This document shows positions 1-8,833 of a DNA stretch of 64,000 nt, piece by piece. The DNA is from Carnobacterium alterfunditum DSM 5972 (GTDB lineage Bacteria; Bacillota; Bacilli; Lactobacillales; Carnobacteriaceae), in contig NZ_JQLG01000004.1 in assembly GCF_000744115.1 (NCBI RefSeq), positions 2,144,190 through 2,208,189 on the forward strand, in the 5' to 3' direction. Both the position numbers and the translations under genes were made by a program. Positions within the stretch are counted from its first letter, which is position 1. Each line of letters begins with the position of its first letter. The notes beneath the pieces are model-generated. The model saw only the letters and a program-made list of their open reading frames with translations. It had not been told where the DNA came from and ran no database searches.

Positions 1-241
1 AGGTGGAATTTTAGTTGTGAAAACAACGGATAAAGACTACTTGCTAGCAATTGAAAAATCATCAGCTTTAGTAGTAGAACAAGGCGGCTTGACTAGTCAT
101 GCAGCTGTCATTGCGATTGCAATGAACATTCCTGTTATTGTGAATGTTGAAAATGCTACAACTCTTATTAAAAATGATGAATTGATCACTGTCGACTCAC
201 GTCGTGGAATCGTCTACCGTGGAGCAACAACAGCTATCTAA
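1..241 (+). CDS. pyk: Pyruvate kinase, C-terminal end (partial)
   Basis: Only the last 79 codons are present; the frame is open from base 2 and runs off the left edge. The residues form the PEP-utilizer (phosphohistidine swivel-type) domain appended to pyruvate kinases of many Bacillales and Lactobacillales, with the hallmark GGLTSHAAVIA motif followed by IPVIVNVENAT. Pyruvate kinase makes pyruvate and ATP from phosphoenolpyruvate and ADP in glycolysis. In this family the extra domain keeps the histidine loop but is not needed for catalysis. Another PEP-utilizer protein such as PTS enzyme I is possible, but the short C-terminal tail (ITVDSRRGIVYRG) fits Pyk, and a cvfB-like gene following pyk is common in relatives. 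Confidence 0.85.
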   Translation, partial: GGILVVKTTDKDYLLAIEKSSALVVEQGGLTSHAAVIAIAMNIPVIVNVENATTLIKNDELITVDSRRGIVYRGATTAI

Positions 242-265
242 TAGAACCTAAAATTTTAATGAACA

Positions 266-315
266 AAACTCTCTTGAGGATTGATTTTGGATCTGATAGA
301 GAGTTTTTTTTTTTT
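266..315 (+). terminator. Rho-independent terminator of pyk
   Basis: The arms AACTCTCT and AGAGAGTT enclose a loop of about 24 bases and are followed by a long run of T. Confidence 0.8.
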
Positions 316-475
316 GATTAATTGAAAGTTCTAGTTTACATAAAAAAATATGGTAAACTTATAGTGGATTCTTTTCTACTTTCTTTCTATTCTTTGCTTT
401 TTCGTATAAAATGGAGAGAATGGATCGATAAATCAAAAAAAGATGGCTATTTCTAAACTTATGGAGGAAAAAAAT

Positions 476-1363
476 ATGAATCAATCACTAGGAAAAATTA
501 TTACTGGACTTGTTACAGACGTAAATGACACCTCATTTTTTGTACAAAAAGATGGTGTAACGTATAAACTAACTAAAACTGAAGGAATGGATTATAAATT
601 AGGTGATACAGTTGAAGGCTTTGCCTATATTTCTATGGATAAAGACTATATGTTGACACAAGAAATACCTGAAGTACAAGTAGGTTATTTTGCGTGGGGA
701 ACCGTTATAGATACTAGAAAAGATTTAGGCGTATTTGTTGATATTGGGTTGCCTGATAAAGAATTGGTTGTGTCACTTGACGAACTTCCTACAATTAAAC
801 ATTTGTGGCCTAAAAAAGGTGACCGTTTACTGATAACTATTCGAGTAGACGATAAAGATCGTATGTGGGGAGAACTAGCTAGTGATGAAGTGTATCAATC
901 GCTAGCAATAAAAGGAACAGAAGAATTGATCAATCAAAACATTAAAGGAACAGCTTATCGTTTGAAAGTCATTGGGACTTTCATTTTGACGGAAGATAAT
1001 CAAATAGGCTTTGTTCATCCTTCAGAACGTAAAGATGAGCCTCGTTTAGGCGAAGTTGTATCTGGACGTGTTATTGGGGTAAGATCAGATGGTGTGATAA
1101 ACGTCTCTTTAATGCCACGGGCTTATGAAGCTATTGGCGATGATGCAGCAATGCTGATGGCCATATTAGAACGAACGAAAACAGGTAGTTTTCCATATAC
1201 CGATAAAAGTTCTCCAGATGATATTGCAGATCGCTTTGGAATCAGTAAAGGTCAATTTAAGCGCGCAATTGGGAATTTAATGAAACAACGTCTAATCGTG
1301 CAGGAAGATGGCGAAACAAAACTTGTTGAATCTTCAACTAAACTTGAAGAAGAAGAAGAATAA
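476..1363 (+). CDS. cvfB: S1 RNA-binding domain protein CvfB
   Basis: This is a 295-residue protein of the CvfB/YitL family, an RNA-binding regulator that affects virulence and exoprotein genes in Staphylococcus aureus. It contains successive S1-like OB folds (about residues 1-60, 65-135 and 145-215) and a C-terminal winged-helix segment (DDIADRFGISKGQFKRAIG), as in the solved pneumococcal homologue. The start is the ATG at 476, preceded by GGAGG at 463-467. An upstream in-frame ATG at 443 would add 11 residues but has no ribosome-binding site. The protein ends in an acidic LEEEEE tail. It sits alone between two terminators. Confidence 0.85.
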   Translation: MNQSLGKIITGLVTDVNDTSFFVQKDGVTYKLTKTEGMDYKLGDTVEGFAYISMDKDYMLTQEIPEVQVGYFAWGTVIDTRKDLGVFVDIGLPDKELVVSLDELPTIKHLWPKKGDRLLITIRVDDKDRMWGELASDEVYQSLAIKGTEELINQNIKGTAYRLKVIGTFILTEDNQIGFVHPSERKDEPRLGEVVSGRVIGVRSDGVINVSLMPRAYEAIGDDAAMLMAILERTKTGSFPYTDKSSPDDIADRFGISKGQFKRAIGNLMKQRLIVQEDGETKLVESSTKLEEEEE

Positions 1364-1386
1364 AAATTTAATCATTCAATTATATG

Positions 1387-1429
1387 AAAGAAGGCAGTTC
1401 ACAAAGTGTTCTTGCCTTCTTCTTTTTTT
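1387..1429 (+). terminator. Terminator after cvfB
   Basis: GAAGGCA pairs with TGCCTTC around a short loop, and a T-rich tail follows. Confidence 0.8.
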
Positions 1430-1471
1430 AAAAGAACATACTAATGTTGATTTGATCAGAGGTGAAAGAAT

Positions 1472-2362
1472 ATGAATGAAGACATTGAGGAGTACCTTCG
1501 CTTTCTTACCATTGAACGTGGCCTTTCAAAAAATACAATTGAAAGTTACAAGAGAGATATCAGCCAATACCTTGCTTTTATTTCAGAGAGTAAGATAACC
1601 GAATGGAGTCAAATCGATCGCTATGTCGTGCTGTCTTTTTTACAAAATTTAAAAGAACAAAAAAAATCTGCTGGGACCATTATTCGAATGGTCTCTTGTT
1701 TGAGACGGTTTCATCAATTTTTAAAACAAGAACAAATATCCAAAGGCGACCCTATGTTGCATATCGATACACCAAAGAAGGCTCAAAAATTACCAAAAGT
1801 GTTATCTATGAAAGAGGTCGATCGATTAATCGAAACGCCAAATACCGGCGAAACATTAGGTTTAAGAGATCGAGCAATGCTTGAAGTACTTTATGCAACT
1901 GGACTTCGTGTTTCTGAACTAACGGACTTGAAATTGGATGATTTACACTTATCACTTGGACTGATCCAAACAATTGGTAAAGGAGATAAAGAAAGAATCA
2001 TACCTTTAGGCGATATGGCAATTGAATGGATCGAAAAATATCGGCGGTATAGCCGGTCAAAATTAGAAAGAGAAGGTCAGCGTTCGCCTTATTTATTTCT
2101 TAACCATCATGGACGAAAATTGACCAGACAAGGCGTTTGGAAAAATTTGAAAATAATAGTAAAAAAAGCTGGGATAGAAAAAGAAGTGACACCCCATACT
2201 TTGCGGCATTCATTCGCCACACACTTGCTAGAAAATGGGGCTGATTTAAGAGTGGTGCAAGAGTTGTTAGGCCATTCAGATATCTCCACAACTCAAATTT
2301 ATACACACATTACGAAACAAAGAATGTCAAGCGTTTACAAAACCTATCATCCTAGAGCTTGA
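1472..2362 (+). CDS. xerD: Site-specific tyrosine recombinase XerD
   Basis: This 296-residue tyrosine recombinase works with XerC at dif to resolve chromosome dimers before division. The N-terminal SAM-like core-binding domain spans residues 1-90. The catalytic domain has all expected residues: R146 (ATGLRVSEL), K170 (IGKGDKER), H242 and R245 (HTLRHSFATH), H268 (LLGHSD) and the nucleophile Y277 (TQIYTH). XerD rather than XerC or an integrase is inferred from its length and from the xerD-deoB-punA order shared with B. subtilis. The ATG has a GAGGTG ribosome-binding site. Confidence 0.9.
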   Translation: MNEDIEEYLRFLTIERGLSKNTIESYKRDISQYLAFISESKITEWSQIDRYVVLSFLQNLKEQKKSAGTIIRMVSCLRRFHQFLKQEQISKGDPMLHIDTPKKAQKLPKVLSMKEVDRLIETPNTGETLGLRDRAMLEVLYATGLRVSELTDLKLDDLHLSLGLIQTIGKGDKERIIPLGDMAIEWIEKYRRYSRSKLEREGQRSPYLFLNHHGRKLTRQGVWKNLKIIVKKAGIEKEVTPHTLRHSFATHLLENGADLRVVQELLGHSDISTTQIYTHITKQRMSSVYKTYHPRA

Positions 2363-2410
2363 AAATGGGCAGAATGCAGAGTTTTACTCGCTTTATTGTG
2401 TGCTTTTTAT

Positions 2411-2416
2411 TATAAT
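2411..2416 (+). promoter_or_regulatory. Possible -10 box for deoB-punA
   Basis: A perfect TATAAT lies 38 bases before the deoB start. No good -35 box is visible 16-18 bases upstream, so an activator or another start site is possible. Confidence 0.35.
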
Positions 2417-2454
2417 GAAAATGTAGAAACCTATATTTAGGAGGATGAAAACGA

Positions 2455-3624
2455 ATGTCATACAAAAGAGTGCATTTGATAGTTATGGATTCAGTTGGTA
2501 TCGGGGAAGCTCCTGACGCTGATAAATTTAATGATTTAGGGAGCGACACACTTGGTCACATTGCTCAAGAAGTAGAGCTGACGATACCGCATCTTGAACA
2601 ATTAGGGTTAGGAAATATCAAACCTTTAAAAGGTGTCCGCAGTGTTGTAGACAATTTAGGTTATTATACAAAACTTGAAGAAGTATCTGTTGGTAAAGAT
2701 ACTATGACTGGACATTGGGAGATCATGGGGCTGAATATTCAAACACCATTCCGCGTCTTTCCTGACGGATTTCCAGATGAATTGTTGAAACAAATTGAAG
2801 ACTTTTCTGGTCGCAAAATTGTAGGAAATAAACCTGCGAGCGGAACAGATATTATTGACGAATATGGAAAACACCAATTAGAAACGGGAGATATAATCAT
2901 CTATACTTCAGCAGATCCAGTTTTACAAATCGCTGCACATGAAGATGTGATCCCATTAGAGGAATTATACCGTATTTGTCAATTTGTAAGAGATATAACG
3001 AAAGACGATCCTTATATGATCGGCAGAATTATTGCGCGTCCATATGTTGGTGAACCAGGTAATTTCACAAGAACAAGCGGACGACACGATTATGCATTAG
3101 ATCCTTTTGGTAAAACGGTATTGGATTACTTAAGTGAAGCTGGCAAAGACGTTATTGCAATCGGTAAAATCAATGATATTTATAATGGAGCAGGAATTAC
3201 GGAGTCCGTGCGTACGGAACACAATATGGATGGCGTGGACAAGTTGTTAAGCGTCATGGATAAAGATTTTGAAGGTATCAGTTTTTTAAATCTGGTTGAT
3301 TTTGATGCTAAGTTTGGACACCGCCGTGATGTCGTTGGGTATGCTCAAGCATTAGATGAATTTGATGCTCGTATTGAAGAAATCGTCGGTAAATTAAAAG
3401 AAGACGACTTATTATTGATCACGGCTGACCATGGAAATGATCCAACAGCTCCTGGAACAGATCATACAAGAGAATACGTTCCTTTACTCGCTTATTCTCC
3501 ATCTATGAAAGGGCAGGGCGAAATACCTCAAGGGAATTTTGCAGATATTGGGGCTACCATTGCAGATAATTTTGGTGTTCAAGATACAGGTCTCGGTAAA
3601 AGCTTTTTAGAAGAATTGAAGTAA
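2455..3624 (+). CDS. deoB: Phosphopentomutase
   Basis: This 389-residue enzyme interconverts (deoxy)ribose 1-phosphate and 5-phosphate, linking nucleoside breakdown to the pentose phosphate pathway. It belongs to the alkaline phosphatase-like metalloenzyme superfamily. The N-terminal [13 protein letters not shown] segment holds the metal-binding aspartate, [15 protein letters not shown] carries the phospho-acceptor threonine, and [12 protein letters not shown] and [11 protein letters not shown] provide the C-terminal metal ligands. Length and motifs are complete. The ATG follows AGGAGG. It is 28 bases upstream of punA, which makes its substrate. Confidence 0.95.
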   Translation: MSYKRVHLIVMDSVGIGEAPDADKFNDLGSDTLGHIAQEVELTIPHLEQLGLGNIKPLKGVRSVVDNLGYYTKLEEVSVGKDTMTGHWEIMGLNIQTPFRVFPDGFPDELLKQIEDFSGRKIVGNKPASGTDIIDEYGKHQLETGDIIIYTSADPVLQIAAHEDVIPLEELYRICQFVRDITKDDPYMIGRIIARPYVGEPGNFTRTSGRHDYALDPFGKTVLDYLSEAGKDVIAIGKINDIYNGAGITESVRTEHNMDGVDKLLSVMDKDFEGISFLNLVDFDAKFGHRRDVVGYAQALDEFDARIEEIVGKLKEDDLLLITADHGNDPTAPGTDHTREYVPLLAYSPSMKGQGEIPQGNFADIGATIADNFGVQDTGLGKSFLEELK

Positions 3625-3652
3625 AAAAAGGATAAGTAACTGGAGGAAAATT

Positions 3653-4474
3653 ATGACCATAACACTTTCAAAAAAAGTTAATGAGGCAAAAAGTTACATC
3701 ATAGAAAATGGGGTCCAAGATATAGAAATTGGTTTGATTTTAGGATCAGGCCTGGGTGAGTTAGGAGAAGAGGTTGAAAATCCGATTGCTATTTCTTATA
3801 GCAAAATTCCTCATTTCCCAGTTTCTACAGTAGAAGGACATGCTGGACAATTAGTATATGGTACACTTGGTGGTAAAAAAGTACTAGCTATGCAAGGTCG
3901 TTTTCATTTTTATGAAGGCTATTCTTTGGAAGAGGTAACTTTTCCAGTTCGCGTAATGAAAGCTCTTGGTATCCATTCATTGATCGTTACGAATGCAGCT
4001 GGCGGCATCAACACTGATTTTACCCCAGGTGAATTAATGATGATCACGGATCAAATCAATTATACAGGAACAAATCCATTGATTGGTCTTAATGATGATT
4101 CAATGGGTCCGCGTTTTACAGATATGAGTCATGCGTATGATCCGGCTTACCAAAAAATCGTTCGTTCGGTGGCTAAAAATATGGCTATTGATCTAAAAGA
4201 GGGCGTATATATCGGGTTTTCTGGTCCGACGTATGAAACACCTGCTGAAATAAAAATGGTTCGATTATTTGGTGCTGATGCCGTGGGAATGTCTACCGTT
4301 CCTGAAGTTATTGTAGCAAAACATGCAGGTATGAGAGTGATCGGTATTTCATGTATTACCAATTTAGCAGCGGGAATGCAAGCTAATTTAAACCATAAGG
4401 AAGTTGTAGAAACAACACAACGCGTTAAGCATACATTTAAAGCTCTAGTAAAAAATATTCTTTCAGAAATATGA
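3653..4474 (+). CDS. punA: Purine-nucleoside phosphorylase (trimeric type)
   Basis: This 273-residue trimeric (PNP-I, PupG/PunA) phosphorylase splits inosine and guanosine, releasing ribose 1-phosphate for DeoB. Visible motifs are LGSGLGELGE (phosphate loop), TVEGHAGQLVYG, TNAAGGIN and the base-binding GPTYETPAEI segment. The start has a GGAGG site. It is the second gene of a deoB-punA operon. A second, unrelated hexameric purine phosphorylase (deoD) lies at 49690, so both purine phosphorylase classes occur, as in B. subtilis. Confidence 0.93.
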   Translation: MTITLSKKVNEAKSYIIENGVQDIEIGLILGSGLGELGEEVENPIAISYSKIPHFPVSTVEGHAGQLVYGTLGGKKVLAMQGRFHFYEGYSLEEVTFPVRVMKALGIHSLIVTNAAGGINTDFTPGELMMITDQINYTGTNPLIGLNDDSMGPRFTDMSHAYDPAYQKIVRSVAKNMAIDLKEGVYIGFSGPTYETPAEIKMVRLFGADAVGMSTVPEVIVAKHAGMRVIGISCITNLAAGMQANLNHKEVVETTQRVKHTFKALVKNILSEI

Positions 4475-4487
4475 TCAATCATATATT

Positions 4488-4550
4488 AAAGAGAAACTGT
4501 GAAAAAGCTATGGTTTACTAGCCGTACTTTTAAATAGTTTCTCTTTTACT
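4488..4550 (+). terminator. Terminator after punA
   Basis: AAAGAGAAACT at 4488-4498 pairs with AGTTTCTCTTT at 4536-4546. The loop of about 37 bases is long, and the T tail is short. Confidence 0.6.
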
Positions 4551-4626
4551 CATGATTCATTTTTAGGTTAATACAAATCGTATTTTCAAGGTATTTACGG
4601 GTACACACTTAAGGTGTAAGCCTATA

Positions 4627-4655
4627 TTGAGAAAAGCATTTTTTTGTGTTAAAGT
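4627..4655 (+). promoter_or_regulatory. Promoter of lysA
   Basis: TTGAGA at 4627-4632 and TAAAGT at 4650-4655 are spaced 17 bases apart, 46 bases before the lysA start. Confidence 0.5.
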
Positions 4656-4701
4656 AAGTAAAGCAAAAAACAAGAGAACCTGAAATGGGGATAGCCGATT
4701 T

Positions 4702-6015
4702 ATGGACAAAAGATTATTGACCGGGACAATGAAAATAAATAAAGCCAACCATTTAGAAATTGGGGGTATAGATACCGTTTCATTAGTTGAAAAATATGGA
4801 ACACCCTTATATGTCTATGATGTTTCTCAAATTAAATACAAAGTTCGAACTTTCAAAAAGACTTTTCAAGATAGAAATATTGCTGCTCAAGTTGCCTATG
4901 CAAGCAAAGCCTTCTCTTGTTTAGCCATCTATCAATTGATGGCCAAGGAAGAGTTGTCTTTGGATGTAGTTTCTGGAGGAGAACTTTATACAGCGATCCA
5001 AGCAAATTATCCGAGTAAAAAAATACATTTTCATGGGAATAATAAATCCGATTCAGAAATTATTGCGGCGTTAGATTATGATATTGGCTGCTTTGTGGTC
5101 GATAATTTTCATGAATTAAAAAAATTAAATGAGTATACAATACAACGCAAACAAAAAGTATCGATTCTGTTACGGGTGACGCCTGGCGTTGAAGCTCATA
5201 CCCATGATTATATAACCACCGGTCAGACCGATTCTAAATTTGGATTTGATTTAAATAACGGACAAGCACAACAAGCCTTACAATCAGCTTTGGAAATGCC
5301 ATATATCGATACGATGGGTTTGCATTGCCACATTGGTTCACAAATTTTTGAAACTGACGGTTTTAGATTAGCTGTTGATAAGTTACTGACGGAGTCAAAA
5401 AAATGGCAGGAGCTGTTTGGCTTTCATTTGCGTGTTTTAAATGTCGGCGGCGGTTTTGGTATTAGGTATACAGCTGAAGATGAGCCATTGCCAATCGAGG
5501 ATTATGTGAATAATTTGATTGATGAAGTTCAAATCGTTTCAGCAAACGTTCAACTGCCGATGCCTGAAATTTGGATCGAACCAGGACGTAGTTTAGTAGG
5601 AGATGCAGGCATTACTTTGTATCAAGTCGGTTCGCAAAAAGTAATCCCAGATGTTCGAAATTATTTGGCGATTGATGGGGGAATGACGGATAACATTAGG
5701 CCTGCTTTATACGATGCAAAATATACTGGTGTCTTAGCTAATCGTATGGAGGATAAAATAGAAGAAACCTATTCTATTGCTGGAAAATGTTGCGAGTCTG
5801 GCGATATGTTGATATGGGATCTGCCGTTGCCAAAAGCAGATGATAAAGATATTTTGGCCGTTTTTAGTACCGGAGCCTATGGGTATGCTATGGCTAGTAA
5901 TTACAATCGTATACCACGACCACCGGTAGTATTTGTTGAAAATGGGCAAGCTTTTTTAGCTATTAAGCGGGAAAGTTATGCAGACTTGATGAGATTAGAA
6001 TGCTCTCTTTATTAA
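4702..6015 (+). CDS. lysA: Diaminopimelate decarboxylase
   Basis: This 437-residue PLP enzyme (fold type III, Orn/DAP decarboxylase family) converts meso-diaminopimelate to lysine. The PLP lysine is in VAYASKAFSC, the substrate histidine in GLHCHIGSQI, and the phosphate-binding glycines in NVGGGFGI. EPGRSLVGDAG and CCESGDML complete the active site across the dimer, and GAYGYAMASNYN matches the C-terminal motif. The ATG at 4702 is chosen because 16 residues before HLEIGG match the usual family N-terminus, although the ribosome-binding site (GGGG at 4687) is distant. No lysine riboswitch is visible upstream. Confidence 0.93.
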   Translation: MDKRLLTGTMKINKANHLEIGGIDTVSLVEKYGTPLYVYDVSQIKYKVRTFKKTFQDRNIAAQVAYASKAFSCLAIYQLMAKEELSLDVVSGGELYTAIQANYPSKKIHFHGNNKSDSEIIAALDYDIGCFVVDNFHELKKLNEYTIQRKQKVSILLRVTPGVEAHTHDYITTGQTDSKFGFDLNNGQAQQALQSALEMPYIDTMGLHCHIGSQIFETDGFRLAVDKLLTESKKWQELFGFHLRVLNVGGGFGIRYTAEDEPLPIEDYVNNLIDEVQIVSANVQLPMPEIWIEPGRSLVGDAGITLYQVGSQKVIPDVRNYLAIDGGMTDNIRPALYDAKYTGVLANRMEDKIEETYSIAGKCCESGDMLIWDLPLPKADDKDILAVFSTGAYGYAMASNYNRIPRPPVVFVENGQAFLAIKRESYADLMRLECSLY

Positions 6016-6076
6016 AGTAAATTAAGATAGGGGCTAACATCAAGCAGTTGCAAACTTATAGTACTAGGAGGATAAT

Positions 6077-6484
6077 ATGTTACTCGATTACAAAAATGAT
6101 TATGAAAAAATTTCAATGGGTTTACTTTCATTTGATCCCGATTTAAAAGATGTTTCACGTTTACAAGACGAAATGGATTGGTATCAAAGTGAAGAGAATC
6201 ATAAACTTTATTTATGGAAAAGCGAAGAAACTGAAGATATCATAGCTGTAATAGGCGTAGAGATCGGAAACGATATGATATTGTTAAGACGTATCTCAAT
6301 CAATCCTTCATTTAGAAATGAAGGAATCAGTTATAAAATTTCAGAGGCGTTAGAGCAACGGTATCCACAAAAAAAAGTAATGGGAACGTTGGAAACAGCA
6401 TCTTTAATTATCAAATGGGAGCAAGAAAAAAGTAAAAAAAACGAACAGCAAAATTTAATAGCTGATGAAAAAGGCGAGGGTTAA
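6077..6484 (+). CDS. ribT: RibT-like GNAT acetyltransferase
   Basis: This 135-residue protein resembles B. subtilis RibT, a GNAT-fold protein found with riboflavin or scp genes; its substrate is unknown to me. The family-like N-terminus (YKNDYEKISMGLLSF) and the GNAT core (LRRISINPSFRNEGISYKI, with a partly degenerate acetyl-CoA loop) are visible. The last 25 residues are charged and low complexity. The ATG follows AGGAGG. Its stop is directly abutted by the scpA start (6485), so the genes are probably translationally coupled. Other riboflavin synthesis genes are absent here, so a riboflavin role is not supported by context. Confidence 0.7.
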   Translation: MLLDYKNDYEKISMGLLSFDPDLKDVSRLQDEMDWYQSEENHKLYLWKSEETEDIIAVIGVEIGNDMILLRRISINPSFRNEGISYKISEALEQRYPQKKVMGTLETASLIIKWEQEKSKKNEQQNLIADEKGEG

Positions 6485-7249
6485 ATGTCATCCGACATAA
6501 ATATAAAAATTGATGCATTTGAAGGACCACTAGATTTATTGTTGCAATTGATCAAGCATTTAGAAATTGATATTTATGACATTCCTATTGCTGAAGTGAC
6601 TGCTCAATATTTAAATTATATTCGAGCTATGAAAGTATTGCAGTTAGATATTGCAGGTGACTATCTAGTTATGGCAGCTACTTTAATGGCAATTAAAAGC
6701 AAACTACTGCTGCCTAAGCAAGAAATAGAAGTAAATCTAGAAGATGAAGGATTTTATGAATCTGGTGAGGATCCTAGAGATGCATTAGTAGAACAATTGT
6801 TGGAATATCGGAAATTTAAAACAGCAGCGGCGATATTAAAAGTAAGAGAAGAAGAAAGAAGTCAATACTTTTCTAAGGAGCCAGCTAATTTAGAGTTTTT
6901 ACAAGAAAATGTTCCCCTAGAGCCACTTCAAATCAGTACGTTTGATTTAGTTGCTGCTTTTCAAGACATGTTTAATAAAAAAGCAAAAAAAATACCTTTA
7001 CAAACAAAAATCAAAGCAGAAGAAACATCTATTAATGAAAAGATGGATTTTATTATGGGAAAATTGAGAAGTGTAAAAAAAAATCAAGGTGTTTTATTTA
7101 CTGGTCTTTTTGATACTCCAACAAAAAATGAGATGGTAACGACTTTCATGGCTTTACTTGAATTGATCAAAGAAAAAAATGTATTTATTCAGCAAAAAGT
7201 AACCTACGGAGATATTACCGTCTATCCATCAGAAACAGGTGATGAGTAG
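6485..7249 (+). CDS. scpA: Segregation and condensation protein A
   Basis: This 254-residue kleisin bridges the SMC ATPase heads in the bacterial condensin that compacts and segregates chromosomes. The N-terminal SMC neck-binding region is typical (IKIDAFEGPLDLLLQLIKHLEIDIYDI is conserved in the family; key part EGPLDLLL). The middle ScpB-binding linker and C-terminal winged helix (MDFIMGKLRS...TFMALLELIK) are complete. It starts right at the ribT stop and overlaps the start region of scpB. Confidence 0.95.
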   Translation: MSSDINIKIDAFEGPLDLLLQLIKHLEIDIYDIPIAEVTAQYLNYIRAMKVLQLDIAGDYLVMAATLMAIKSKLLLPKQEIEVNLEDEGFYESGEDPRDALVEQLLEYRKFKTAAAILKVREEERSQYFSKEPANLEFLQENVPLEPLQISTFDLVAAFQDMFNKKAKKIPLQTKIKAEETSINEKMDFIMGKLRSVKKNQGVLFTGLFDTPTKNEMVTTFMALLELIKEKNVFIQQKVTYGDITVYPSETGDE

Positions 7250-7250
7250 C

Positions 7251-7829
7251 ATGGATGAATTAGCAACAATTGAAGCACTCCTTTTCGTAGCTGGAGATGA
7301 AGGCCTCTCATTAGAGGAAATCTCTGTTTTACTGGAGTGTTCAACTCAACAGGTTTATCAATTTCTTATGCGACTCCAAAAAGGATACGAAGATTCAACG
7401 TCCAGAGGATTAATGCTTCTCGAGATAGGAAATCAGTATCAATTAGCAACCAAAAAAGAGTATGCTGATGTTATAAAAAAATATGCGGTTTCACCGTTGA
7501 CAACGAATCTTTCACAAGCCGCGTTAGAGACGCTTGCAATTGTTGCTTATAAGCAGCCTTTAACACGAATGGAGATCGATGAGATACGTGGTGTCCAAAC
7601 AAGCGGAGCACTGCAAAAATTAACGCTCAGAGGTCTTGTTGAACCAAAGGGACGCGTGGAAGGTCCTGGAAGAGCTATTTTATACGGGACATCAGCGTAT
7701 TTTATGGATTATTTTGGACTCAAAGATTTAAATGATTTACCTAAAATAACCGATTTAGAAACAGAAAATAATGAAAAAGAGTCTGATTTATTTTTTGAAC
7801 GTTTTAACCAGCAATTTGAAAATGAATAA
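7251..7829 (+). CDS. scpB: Segregation and condensation protein B
   Basis: This 192-residue KITE-type tandem winged-helix protein dimerizes and clamps the ScpA kleisin. Family motifs are ATIEALLFVAGDEGLSLEE and the second winged helix SQAALETLAIVAYKQP with TRMEIDEIRGV. The ATG at 7251 is preferred because AGGTGA (7237-7242) lies 8 bases upstream and the N-terminus then matches the family. In-frame GTG 7239 and ATG 7242 would overlap scpA and lack a spaced site. It starts one base after the scpA stop. Confidence 0.93.
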   Translation: MDELATIEALLFVAGDEGLSLEEISVLLECSTQQVYQFLMRLQKGYEDSTSRGLMLLEIGNQYQLATKKEYADVIKKYAVSPLTTNLSQAALETLAIVAYKQPLTRMEIDEIRGVQTSGALQKLTLRGLVEPKGRVEGPGRAILYGTSAYFMDYFGLKDLNDLPKITDLETENNEKESDLFFERFNQQFENE

Positions 7830-7854
7830 AAATAGAGTGTATTAAGGAGAAATT

Positions 7855-8589
7855 ATGGAAAGATTACAGAAAGTTTTAGCACATGCCGGAGTAGCTTCAC
7901 GACGTAAATCAGAGGAACTTATTTCTATGGGTCATGTTAAAGTAAATGGAAAAGTTGTTAAGGAAATGGGTATTCAAATTGGGAATTCTGATGTAGTGGA
8001 AGTCGATGGAGTACCGATTTATAGAGAAGAACCAGTTTATTTTTTATTGAATAAGCCTAGAAATATGATCACGGCAGTTTCAGATGATAAGGGACGTCCA
8101 GTAGTGACCGATCTGTTTACAAATATCGAGCAACGTATTTACCCAGTTGGGCGCTTAGACTATGATACAACAGGAGCATTAATGTTGACAAATGACGGAG
8201 AACTTTCCCAATTGTTGATGCACCCTAAGCACCAAATAGATAAAACATATGTTGTTAAAGTAAAAGGCTTAGTAGACAAAAAATCACTGAATAGACTTGA
8301 AAAAGGTATTGTTATTGAAGGTAAAAAGACAGCACCAGCAAAAGCAAAAATCCTTTCATCAGATCGTACTAAGGATGTTACTATGGTGGAATTAACTATA
8401 CATGAAGGCCGTAATAGACAAGTTAAAAATATGTTTCAAGTTATTGGACACCCAGTAGAAAAATTAAAAAGAGAGTCTTATGGTACGTTAACTTTAGATG
8501 GATTACAACCTGGTGAATGGCGTGAATTAAAAACGTTTGAAATCTATCAGTTACGTAATTCAGCAATACAAGAAGAGACAACTAAATAA
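7855..8589 (+). CDS. rluB: 23S rRNA pseudouridine synthase RluB
   Basis: This 244-residue RsuA/RluB-family enzyme makes pseudouridine in 23S rRNA helix 93 (E. coli position 2605). An N-terminal S4 RNA-binding domain (RLQKVLAHAGVASRRKSEELI) is followed by the catalytic domain with GRLDYDTTGALMLTNDGEL, in which the aspartate after GRL is the nucleophile. The C-terminal EGRNRQVKNMFQ motif is also present. It is the last gene of the ribT-scpA-scpB-rluB run and ends at a strong terminator. Confidence 0.92.
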   Translation: MERLQKVLAHAGVASRRKSEELISMGHVKVNGKVVKEMGIQIGNSDVVEVDGVPIYREEPVYFLLNKPRNMITAVSDDKGRPVVTDLFTNIEQRIYPVGRLDYDTTGALMLTNDGELSQLLMHPKHQIDKTYVVKVKGLVDKKSLNRLEKGIVIEGKKTAPAKAKILSSDRTKDVTMVELTIHEGRNRQVKNMFQVIGHPVEKLKRESYGTLTLDGLQPGEWRELKTFEIYQLRNSAIQEETTK

Positions 8590-8594
8590 AATTC

Positions 8595-8631
8595 AAAAAA
8601 AACTTGGGAGCACTAAATCCAAGTTTTTTTT
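8595..8631 (+). terminator. Terminator after rluB
   Basis: AAAAACTTGG pairs with CCAAGTTTTT and is followed by T residues. Confidence 0.85.
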
Positions 8632-8744
8632 GAAATTTAAATAAAATAATGTTTATTTGAGTACACCGATAAGTGCTTTTTTGGCTTACTAAAGGATTAT
8701 TTTAAGAACGTTCTATATTTTAAGCATGAAATCATTTGAAATAG

Positions 8745-8774
8745 TTGAAAACTAGAACAATTGTTGTGTATACT
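8745..8774 (+). promoter_or_regulatory. Promoter of resD-resE
   Basis: TTGAAA at 8745-8750 and TATACT at 8769-8774 are separated by 18 bases. The region 8632-8744 before it holds no other feature I can name, apart from the short palindrome AGAACGTTCT at 8705-8714. Confidence 0.55.
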
Positions 8775-8833
8775 AAGGTTAGACTAGGCATCTTATAAGT
8801 AAGACCTAATGTAGAATAATGGGGTGTAAATAA

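Noticed and set aside
4549-4701. Lysine riboswitch before lysA
   Set aside because: The space between the punA terminator and lysA (about 150 bases) is too short and lacks the lysine-aptamer motifs.
8705-8714. AGAACGTTCT as a LexA box upstream of resD
   Set aside because: The half-sites are not separated by four bases as in the GAAC-N4-GTTC consensus, so it does not match an SOS box.
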